From assembly GCA_036925085.1 (NCBI GenBank), contig JAUPFP010000198.1, positions 20,122-84,121 of the forward strand: DNA of 64,000 bases. The letters are read 5' to 3'. The notes under the pieces were generated by a model, which was not told where the DNA came from, searched no databases, and worked only from the letters and a program-made list of their open reading frames with translations. The translations under genes and the position numbers were made by a program. The stretch comes from Brachycybe producta. Lineage: Eukaryota; Arthropoda; Diplopoda; Playtdesmida; Andrognathidae. Shown here in pieces: positions 22,301 to 31,790 of this stretch (within the stretch, counting starts at the first letter, position 1; each line of letters begins with the position of its first letter).

Positions 22301-23203
22301 CCCTCCACGTGGGAGAGGAAGGGGTGTCCGACACCTTCCATGAGTAAGCGCCAGGGAGCTCAAAATGGAAGCGTTGTGGCGGAGAAGGAGGAGTCCTGGC
22401 ATGCTAAGTCGAGCATGCCGGCCGGGAATCAGCCGATCCATACCCGTCCTGTAGAGGCGGCGCGGATGGATGGTAGGATTATGCGTGACATTGTGGTCCG
22501 CATGCCTCCATCCTCCCCGAAGGTGGATGCGGTATCGAGCTTGCGAGTTCGATCGGTTGGAACCCTTCATCAGGTGACTACGCCCTTACCGATGGGTGAA
22601 GGAACCATGTTGGATGGAGTTATTGTTCCGCCAAAACGTGATCCCGTGACCCCCAGTGGGGGTACACCCTTCTTTCCGGGCCGCAGCGGTGGGGTATCTG
22701 ATACCCTAGGACCGAAAACATTAACCTCTCCTGGGCTTGTGCCTAAGGGACGGTGTATTGGTGTGTTGCCCCCGTATTCAGATGCAGAGGTGTATCTGAA
22801 TAACCGACTGTGTCTGTGGCAGGACCAGCCGGGAATGGGTGGTTACCAATACCACGGCTATTATCGTCTGGCAGAGCCACTGCCAGAGCCGTGGGTGGCG
22901 AAGCTACCACCATACAACATGAACCATGTGGTGGCGTTCAGTTGTGAGGGTATACCGGTAGTAGTGGTCGTGAACCCGGTCCGGCAAGCGTATAGTTTTG
23001 TGGATGTGATGGGACTAGATGCCGAGATGGGATGTTTATCTCGGTGTGCAGCCCCATTGAGCCGACGCTTGTTGGGATGCGACCTAGAAGGTATGGCTGG
23101 TCAGATGGTTTCTCAGCCACTACCGGGGGCTACGATCGTGCCCGCGATCGCCCTGGTAGACCTTCTAACGAGCCGGGTGCTGAGAAGGCGCCCGCAGCTC
23201 TAA
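16331..23203 (+). pseudogene. pol: Pol region of retrotransposon copy 1 (about one break)
   Basis: Parts in order. A leader of about 150 residues precedes an aspartic protease with DTGA at residues 170-173 (16838-16849). A long spacer follows. Reverse transcriptase (about 17950-18600) has the FCVDYRRLN and FGLCNAPATMQR blocks and catalytic YLDD at 682-685. RNase H (about 18780-19170) has TDASG, its Asp at residue 831. Integrase (about 19430-20470) has an HHCC zinc finger and the D, D and E blocks (GMDFVGPF, SDRGSQF, HPQANGLTERTNK). RT then RNase H then integrase is the Ty3/Gypsy order. No chromodomain is recognised. The region has about one break, shared with copy 2, so it is treated as a fossil. 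Confidence 0.93.
20470..23203 (+). other. Long extension downstream of integrase, function unknown (copy 1)
   Basis: About 900 codons stay open after the integrase C-terminal tail (RFHVDNLKPY, then YNLRPR, a motif often seen at the end of Gypsy pol). I recognise no domain. Visible features are an acidic Ser/Pro stretch, a Trp-rich patch (DTWWEWWNRHGCC, about 21190), a basic coiled-coil-like segment (MKRKRKSGAARMAAKLKALV, from 21578), a long Lys/Pro/Gly-rich disordered part, and a more globular-looking end (about 22740-23200) rich in Tyr, Pro and Val. No signal peptide or clear membrane segment suggests an envelope protein. It could be an extra nucleic-acid-binding or accessory module. Confidence 0.75.
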
Positions 23204-23457
23204 GAGATTCCTTTCGAGGAATTGCGAATCTTGGAGGAAAACCGTCTTAGGGGGTCGGTCTTCGATCCTGGACTTGGGTGGCAAAACACCCAGGTGTGCT
23301 CGTGGTGGGCACACCGGTGGGCAGCGGAGTGGATGGGCTCCACTCGCGCTCCACCGCCAGGGAAGCCGTCTGGACCCTAAGTGGTCAGGTTTGAGGGAGC
23401 AATCCGTGCTGGCTCGACCTGCCTGTTCCCGGGGCGGAACAGGGAAGTTGAGAGGAT
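23204..23457 (+). other. 3' untranslated segment with polypurine tract (copy 1)
   Basis: 254 bp between the last pol stop and the 3' LTR. It holds several short perfect inverted repeats, the last (arms CCTGTTCC/GGAACAGG, 23422-23443) touching the purine-rich tract AGGGAAGTTGAGAGGA (23441-23456) just before the LTR. That tract is the expected plus-strand primer, although a TT interrupts it. Confidence 0.6.
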
Positions 23458-24276
23458 TGTGGCAACCTGGTCTGCTCAATAAAAAAATTTGATTGAGCAG
23501 ACCAACTCCCTATGGTGATCTGCCTGGCAGTATATAGTAGGCTGTTGGGTCGGACGCCATTTTGGTGCCAGCAGACCTCTCACCATTGAAGTCAATGGGT
23601 GAGAGGTCAGAAGTGACCACTGTCCCCTCCAGGTGGAGTTGCCTGGTGGTTTCTTTGGCTTGGTCAGCCATTGAATCTGGGCAGTGTGTTGTAGGCAATT
23701 GACTGGAGAGGATCATCTTTGCTGGAGGCCAGGGTGGCCTCCATTCTCCATTGTTTGGATCTTCTTTGGTTCTTCTTGGTTTGCCTCTTGTTTGCTTCCA
23801 TGGGGGCTTGGCTGGTGGATTGCACCAGCCAAGTTGTGTGGAATATTATTATAACCACTGCTCAATTTAATCTCACTAAGTAAGTGTTAATAAAAACACC
23901 TTTTTATTTTACTTACATCTGTGTCGTGTTTTATTGGGGAGTACCGCGGGGAGGGTGGGGATTCAACGGGATTCCACCATCTCTTTCCGGCCTATTGTCG
24001 GCCGGTACTTACGTCGGCTCGCGGTGGAATCCTTTCCACCGCGAGCCGACGTAAGTACCGGCCGACAATATTCTCGTTGTGGCGGCGGACCGACCGTCGT
24101 GTCCGACGAGGGAGACTCCGGTGGAGCCGACGTTTCCCAACGTCACCGTGCAGAGGCGGCTACGGGTGCGATCCCGTCCCCGTTGGAGTCTGGTGCCGGG
24201 TAAGTTTTGGATTAAGTTCTTTTGGACTGTACTAAATCTGCCCGAGGTATTGTGACGGACCAGTCGGGTCGTTACA
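23458..24276 (+). repeat. 3' LTR of copy 1 (819 bp)
   Basis: Direct repeat of 13028-13821 with about 5 substitutions, a 1-bp net indel region, and an enlarged perfect palindrome at 23993-24070 in place of the short hairpin of the 5' LTR. Confidence 0.96.
23993..24070 (+). repeat. Perfect 36-bp-arm palindrome in the 3' LTR, copy 1
   Basis: Left arm 23993-24028, 6-bp centre ATCCTT (24029-24034), right arm 24035-24070, with no mismatch. The 5' LTR has only 10-bp arms at this place (13588-13613), with the centre reversed to AAGGAT. It could extrude as a cruciform in DNA or fold as a long RNA hairpin. Confidence 0.95.
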
Positions 24277-27200
24277 AAATTGAAGTTTAAGTTGAATTTG
24301 AAATTAAAATTGAAGTTGAAATTGAAGTTGAAATTGAAGTTGAAATTGAAGTTGAAACTGAAGTTGAAACTGAAGTTAAAATTGAAGTTGCATTTGAAGT
24401 TGAAGTTGAAGTTGAATTTGAAGTTGAACTTGAAAGTGAAGTTGAAGTTGAAGTTGAAGTTAAGTTGAAGTTCAAGTTAAGTTTGAATATTGAAGTTGAA
24501 GTTGTAATTGAAGTTGAAATTGAAGTTAAAATTGAAGTTGAAATTGAAGTTGAAATTGACATTGAAATTGAAGTTGAAATTGAAGTTGAAATTGAAGTTG
24601 AAATTGAAGTTGAAATTGAAGTTGAATTTGAAGTTGAAATTGAAGTTGAAATTGAAGTTGAAATTGAAGTTGCAATTGAAGTTGAAATTGAAGTTGAAAT
24701 TGAAGTTAAAATTGAAGTTGAATTTGAAGTTGTAGTTGAAGTTAAAATTGAAGTTGAATTTGAAGTTGAAGTTGAAGTTGAATTTGAAGTTGAACTTGAA
24801 AGTGAAGTTGAAGTTGAAGTTGAAGTTAAGTTGAAGTTCAAGTTAAGTTTGAATATTGAAGTTGAAGTTGTAATTGAAGTTGAAATTGAAGTTAAAATTG
24901 AAGTTGAAATTGAAGTTGAATTTGACATTGAAATTGAAGTTGAAATTGAAGATGAAAGTGAAGGTGAAATTGAAGTTGAAATTGAAGTTAAAATTGAAGC
25001 TTAAGTTTAATTGAAGTTTAAGTTTAATTGAAGTTAAAGTTGAAGATGAATTTGAAGTTGAACTTGAAAGTGAAGTTGAAGTTGAAGTTAAAGTTGAAGT
25101 TAAGTTGAAGTTGAAGTTAAGTTTGGAATTGAAGTTTAAGTTGAATTTGAAATTAAAATTGAAGTTGAAATTGAAGTTGAAATTGAAGTTGAAATGGAAG
25201 TTGAAAGTGAAGTTGAAGTTGGAGTTGAAGTTAATTTGAAGTTCAAGTTAAGTTTGAATATTGAGTTCAAGTTGTAATTGAAGTTGAAATTGAAGTTAAA
25301 ATTGAAGTTGAAATTGAAGTTGAAATTGACATTGAAATTGAAGTTGAAATTGAAGTTAAAATTGAAGTTGAATTTGAAGTTGAAGTTGAAGTTAAAATTG
25401 AAGTTGAATTTGAAGTTGAAGTTGAAGTTGAATTTGAAGTTGAACTTGAAAGTGAAGTTGAAGTTGAAGTTGAAGTTAAGTTGAAGTTCAAGTTAAGTGT
25501 GAATATTGAAGTTGAAGTTGTAATTGAAGTTGAAATTGAAATTGAAATTCAAGTTAAAATTGAAATTAAAATTGAAGTTGAAATTGAAGTTGAAGTTGAA
25601 GTTGAAATTGAAGTTGAAATTGAAGTTGAAATTGAAGTTGAAATTGAAGTTGAAATTGGAGTTGAAATTGAAGTTGAAATTGAAGTTGAAATTGAAGTTT
25701 AAGTTTAATTGAAGTTTAAATTTAATTGAAGTTAAAGTTGAAGATGAATTTGAAGTTGAACTTGAAAGTGAAGTTGAAGTTGAAGTTGAAGTTAAGTTGA
25801 AGATGAATTTAAAGTTGAACTTGAAAGTGAAGTTGAAGTTAAAGTTGAAGTTAAGTTGAAGTTGAAGTTAAGTTTGGAATTGAAGTATAAGTTGAATTTG
25901 AAACTAAAATTGAAGTTGAAATTGAAGTTGAAATTGAAGTTGAAATTGAAGTTGAAATTGAAGTTGAAATGGAAGTTGAAAGTGAAGTTGAAGTTGAAGT
26001 TGAAGTTAATTTGAAGTTCAAGTTAAGTTTGAATATTGAGTTCAAGTTGTAATTGAAGTTGAAATTGAAGTTAAAATTGAAGTTGAAATTGAAGTTGAAA
26101 TTGACATTGAAATTGAAGTTGAAATTGAAGTTAAAATTGAAGTTGAATTTGAAGTTGAAGTTGAAGTTAAAATTGAAGTTGAATTTGAAGTTGAAGTTGA
26201 AGTTGAATTTGAAGTTGAACTTGAAAGTGAAGTTGAAGTTGAAGTTGAAGTTAAGTTGAAGTTCAAGTTAAGTTTGAATATTGAAGTTGAAGTTGTAATT
26301 GAAGTTGAAATTGAAATTGAAATTCAAGTTAAAATTGAAATTAAAATTGAAGTTGAAATTGAAGTTGAAGTTGAAGTTGAAATTGAAGTTGAAATTGAAG
26401 TTGAAATTGAAGTTGAAATTGAAGTTGAAATTGGAGTTGAAATTGAAGTTGAAATTGAAGTTGAAATTGAAGTTGAAATTGAAGTTAAAATTGAAGTTTA
26501 AGTTTAATTGAAGTTTAAGTTTAATTGAAGTTAAAGTTGAAAATGAATTTGAAGTTGAACTTGAAAGTGAAGTTGAAGTTGAAGTTGAAGTTAAGTTGAA
26601 GATGAATTTAAAGTTGAACTTGAAAGTGAAGTTGAAGTTAAAGTTGAAGTTAAGTTGAAGTTGAAGTTAAGTTTGGAATTGAAGTTTAAGTTGAATTTGA
26701 AATTAAAATTGAAGTTGAAATTGAAGTTGAAATTGAAGTTGAAATTGAAGTTGAAATGGAAGTTGAAAGTGAAGTTGAAGTTGAAGTTAAGTTGAAGTTC
26801 AAGTTAAGTTTGAATATTGAGTTCAAGTTGTAATTGAAGTTGAAATTGAAGTTAAAATTGAAGTTGAAATTGAAGTTGAAATTGACATTGAAATTGAAGT
26901 TGAAATTGAAGTTAAAATTGAAGTTGAATTTGAAGTTGAAGTTGAAGTTAAAATTGAAGTTGAATTTGAAGTTGAAGTTGAAGTTGAATTTGAAGTTGAA
27001 CTTGAAAGTGAAGTTGAAGTTGAAGTTGAAGTTAAGTTGAAGTTGAAGTTAAGTTGAAGTTGAAGTTAAGTTTGAAATTGAAGTTTAAGTTGAATTTGAA
27101 ATTAAAATTGAAGTTGAAACTGAAGTTGAAATAGAAGTTGAAATTGAAGTTGAAATTGAAGTTGAAATTGAAGTTGAAAATGAAGTTGAAATTGAAGTTG

Positions 27201-30200
27201 AAATTGAAATTGAAATTGAAGTTGAAATTGAAGTTGAAAATGAAGATGAAATTGAAGTTGAAATTGAATTTTAAGTTTAATTGAAGTTAAAATTGAAGAT
27301 GAATTTGAAGTTGAACTTGAAAGTGAAGTTGAAGTTGAAGTTGAAGTTGAAATTGAAGTTAAAATTGAAGTTTAAGTTTAATTGAAGTTAAAGTTGAAGA
27401 TGAATTTGAAGTTGAACTTGAAAGTGAAGTTGAAGTTGAAGTTGAAATTAAGTTGAAGTTGAAGTTAAGTTTGAAATTGAAGTTTAAGTTGAATTTGAAA
27501 TTAAAATTGAAGTTGAAACTGAAGTTGAAATAGAAGTTGAAATTGAAGTTGAAATTGAAGTTGAAATTGAAGTTGAAAATGAAGTTGAAATTGAAGTTGA
27601 AATTGAAATTGAAATTTAAGTTGAAATTGAAGTTGAAAATGAAGATGAAATTGAAGTTGAAATTGAATTTTAAGTTTAATTGAAGTTAAAATTGAAGATG
27701 AATTTGAAGTTGAACTTGAAAGTGAAGTTGAAGTTGAAGTTGAAGTTGAAATTGAAGTTAAAATTGAAGTTGCATTTGAAGTTGAAATTGAACTTGAAAG
27801 TGAAGTTGAAGTTGAAGTTGAAATTGAAGTTGAATTTGAAGTTGAATTTGAAATTAAAATTGAAGTTGAAATTGAAGTTGAAATTGAAGTTGAAATTGAA
27901 GTTGAAATTGAAGTTGAAATTGAAGTTAAAATTGAAGTTGCATTTGAAGTTGAAATTGAACTTGAAAGTGAAGTTGAAGTTGAAGTTGAAATTGAAGTTG
28001 AATTTGAAGTTGAATTTGAAATTAAAATTGAAGTTGAAATTGAAGTTGAAATTGAAGTTGAAATTGAAGTTGAAATTGAAGTTGAAATTGAAGTTGAAAT
28101 TGAAGTTAAAATTGAAGTTGAAATTGAAGTTGAAATTGACATTGAAATTGAAGTTGAAATTGAAGTTGAAATTGAAGTTGGAATTGAAGTTGAAATTGAA
28201 GTTGAAATTGAAGTTGAATTTGAAGTTGAAATTGAAGTTGAAATTGAAGTAGAAATTGAAGTTGCAATTGAAGTTGAAATTGAAGTTGAAATTGAAGTTA
28301 AAATTGAAGTTGAAATTGAAGTTGAAATTGAAGTTGTAATTGAAGTTGAAATTGAAGTTAAAATTGAAGTTGCATTTGAAGTTGAAGTTGAATTTGAAGT
28401 TGAACTTGAAAGTGAAGTTGAAGTTGAAGTTGAAGTTAAGTTGAAGTTCAAGTTAAGTTTGAATATTGAAGTTGAAGTTGTAATTGAAGTTAAAATTGAA
28501 GTTAAAATTGAAGTTGAAATTGACATTGAAATTGAAGTTGAAATTGAAGATGAAATTGAAGTTGAAGTTTAAGTTGAAATTGAAGTTGAAATTGAAGTTG
28601 AAATTTAAGTTGAAATTGAAGTTGAAATTGAAGTTGAAATTGAAGTTGAAATTGAAGTTGAAATTGAAGTTATAATTGAAGTTTAAGTTTAATTGAAGTT
28701 AAAGTTGAAGATGAATTTGAAGTTAAACTTGAAATTGAAGTTGAAGTTGAAGTTGAAATTAAGTTGATGTTGAAGTTAAGTTTGAAATTGAAGTTTAAGT
28801 TTGAAATTGAAGTTTAAGTTGAATTTGAAGTTAAAATTGAAGTTAAAATTGAAGTTGAAATTGAAGTTGAAATTGAAGTTGAAATTGAACTTGAAAGTGA
28901 AGTTGAAGTTGAAGTTGAATTTAAGTTGAAGATGAATTTAAAGTTGAAGTTAATTTGAAGTTGAAGTTAAGTTTGGAATTGAAGTTTAAGTTGAAATTGA
29001 AGTTAAAATTGAAGTTGAAATTGAAGTTGAAATTGAAGTTGAAATTGAAGTTGAAATGGAAGTTGAAATGGAAGTTGAAATTGAAGTTGGATTTGAAGTT
29101 GAAATTGAAGTTAAAATTGAAATTGAAATTGAAGTTGAAATTGAAGTTGAAAATGAAGATGAAATTGAAGTTGAAATTGAATTTTAAGTTTAATTGAAGT
29201 TAAAATTGAAGTTAAAGTTGAAGATGAATTTGAACTTGAACTTGAAAGTGAAGTTGAAGTTGAAGTTGAAATTAAGTTGAAGTTGAAGTTAAGTTTGAAA
29301 TTGAAGTTTAAGTTGAATTTGAAATTAAAATTGAAGTTGAAATTGAAGTTGAAATTGAAGTTGAAATTGAAGTTAAAATTGAAGTTGCATTTAAAGTTGA
29401 TGTTGAAGTTGAATTTGAAGTTGAACTTGAAAGTGAAGTTGAAGTTGAAGTTGAAATTGAAGTTGAATTTGAAGTTGAAATTGAAGTTGAAATTGAAGTT
29501 GAAATTGAAGTTGCAATTGAAGTTGAAATTGAAGTTGAATTTGAAGTTGAAATTGAAGTTGAAATTGAAGTTGAAATTGAAGTTGCAATTGAAGTTGAAA
29601 TTGAAGTTGAAATTGAAGTTAAAATTGAAGTTGAATTTGAAGTTGAATTTGAAATTAAAATTGAAGTTGAAATTGAAGTTGAAATTGAAGTTAAAATTGA
29701 AGTTGCATTTGAAGTTGAAGTTGAAGTTGAATTTGAAGTTGAACTTGAAAGTGAAGTTGAAGTTGAAGTTGAAGTTAAGTTGAAGTTCAAGTTAAGTTTG
29801 AATATTGAAGTTGAAGTTGTAATTGAAGTTAAAATTGAAGTTAAATTTGAAGTTGAAATTGAAGTTGAAATTGACATTGAATTTGAAGTTGAAATTGAAG
29901 ATGAAATTGAAGTTGAAGTTGAAGTTGAAATTGAAGTTGAAATTGAAGTTGAAATTGAAGTTGAAATTGAAGTTGAAATTGAAGTTGAAATTGAAGTTAA
30001 AATTGAAGTTTAAGTTTAATTGAAGTTAAAATTGAAGATGAATTTGAAGTTGAACTTGAAAGTGAAGTTGAAGTTGAAGTTGAAGTTGAAATTGAAGTTA
30101 AAATTGAAGTTTAAGTTGAATTTGAAGTTAAAATTGAAGTTGAAATTGAAGTTGAAATTGAAGTTGAAATTGAAGTTGAAATTGAAGTTGAAATTGAAGT

Positions 30201-31790
30201 TGAAATTGAAGTTGAAATTGAACTTGAAAGTGAAGTTGAAGTTGAAGTTGAAGTTAAGTTGAAGATGAATTTAAAGTTGAAGTTAAGTTGAAGTTGAAGT
30301 TAAGTTTGGAATTGAAGTTTAAGTTGAATTTGAAATTAAAATTGAAGTTGAAATTGAAGTTGAAATTGAAGTTGAAATTGAAGTTGAAATGGAAGTTGAA
30401 ATTGAAGTTGAAATTAAAGTTGAAATTGAAATTGAAATTGAAGTTGAAATTGAAGTTGAAAATGAAGATGAAATTGAAGTTGAAATTGAATTTTAAGTTT
30501 AATTGAAGTTAAAATTGAAGATGAATTTGAAGTTGAACTTGAAAGTGAAGTTGAAGTTGAAGTTGAAGTTGAAATTGAAGTTAAAATTGAAGTTTAAGTT
30601 TAATTGAAGTTTAAGTTTAATTGAAGTTAAAGTTGAAGATGAATTTGAAGTTGAACTTGAAAGTGAAGTTGAAGTTGAAGTTGAAGTTAAGTTGAAGATG
30701 AATTTGAAGTTGAACTTGAAAGTGAAGTTGAAGTTAAAGTTGAAGTTAAGTTGAAGTTGAAGTTAAGTTTGAAATTGAAGTTTAAGTTGAATTTGAAATT
30801 AAAATTGAAGTTGAAATTGAAGTTGAAATTGAAGTTGAAATTGAAGTTGAAATTGAAGTTGAAATTGAAGTAGAAATTGAAGTTGAAATTGAAGTTAAAA
30901 TTGAAGTTGCATTTGAAGTTGAAGTTGAAGTTGAATTTGAAGTTGAACTTGAAAGTGAAGTTGAAGTTGAAGTTAAGTTGAAGTTCAAGTTAAGTTTGAA
31001 TATTGAAGTTGAAGTTGTAATTGAAGTTGAAATTGAAATTGAAATTCAAGTTAAAATTGAAATTAAAATTGAAGTTGAAATTGAAGTTGAAGTTGAAGTT
31101 AAAATTGAAGTTGACATTGAAGTTGAAATTGACGTTGAAATTGAAGTTGAAATTGAAGTTAAAATTGAAGTTGAATTTGAAGTAGAAGTTGAAGTTAAAA
31201 TTGAAGTTGAATTTGAAGTTGAAGTTGAAGTTGAATTTGAAGTTGAACTTGAAAGTGAAGTTGAAGTTGAAGTTGAAGTTAAGTTGAAGTTCAAGATAAG
31301 TTTGAATATTGAAGTTGAAGTTGTAATTGAAGTTGAAATTGAAATTGAAATTCAAGTTTAAATTGAAATTAAAATTTAAGTTGAAATTGAAATTAAAATT
31401 TAAGTTGAAATTGAAGTTGAATTTGAAGTAGAAGTTGAAGTTGAATTTGAAGTTGAACTTGAAAGTGAAGTTGAAGTTGAAGTTGAAGTTAAGTTGAAGT
31501 TCAAGTTAAGTTTGAATATTGAAGTTGAAGTTGTAATTGAAGTTGAAATTGAAATTGAAATTCAAGTTAAAATTGAAATTAAAATTGAAGTTGAAATTGA
31601 AGTTGAAGTTGTAGTTGAAATTGAAGTTGAAATTGAAGTTGAAATTGAAGTTGAAATTGGAGTTGAAATTGAAGTTGAAATTGAAGTTGAAATTGAAGTT
31701 GTAATTGAAGTTGAAATTGAAGTTGAAATTGAAGTTAAAATTGAAGTTTAAGTTTAATTAAAGTTAAAGTTGAAGATGAATTTGAAGTTG
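24277..31790. repeat. Long type 2 satellite block
   Basis: The longest type 2 stretch in the window. Landmarks GTTCAAGTTAAGTTTGAATA and GAACTTGAAAGTGAAG recur many times (for example near 24468, 24838, 25490, 26266, 28447, 29787 and 30985). Internal near-duplicates include 25240-25700 against 26015-26480. No CpG/EcoRI module is present. Confidence 0.75.

Larger units (their letters stand above)
13028..24276 (+). mobile_element. Ty3/Gypsy-type LTR retrotransposon, copy 1 (full length, pol broken)
   Basis: 11,249-bp element flanked by LTRs that begin TGTGG and end TTACA. The 4-bp target duplication AAAT lies at 13024-13027 and 24277-24280. Order of parts: LTR, primer site, leader, gag, protease, RT, RNase H, integrase, long extension, polypurine tract, LTR. 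Integrase after RNase H is the Ty3/Gypsy order. The pol region has about one break, so this copy is a fossil though nearly intact. The two LTRs differ by about 5 substitutions plus a short indel and one hairpin rearrangement, so the insertion is young. The element is much more GC-rich than the satellite around it. Confidence 0.97.

Noticed and set aside
20470-23203. Envelope gene (endogenous retrovirus)
   Set aside because: No signal peptide, furin-like site, fusion peptide or membrane-spanning stretch is visible. The frame simply continues from pol.
27501-28526. 341-codon open frame on the - strand, and dozens of similar frames in the satellite, as protein genes
   Set aside because: Each is a direct readout of a hexamer without stops in five of six frames. 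Frames overlap on both strands, have no consistent start context, contain only two to four amino-acid types and end at random satellite variants.
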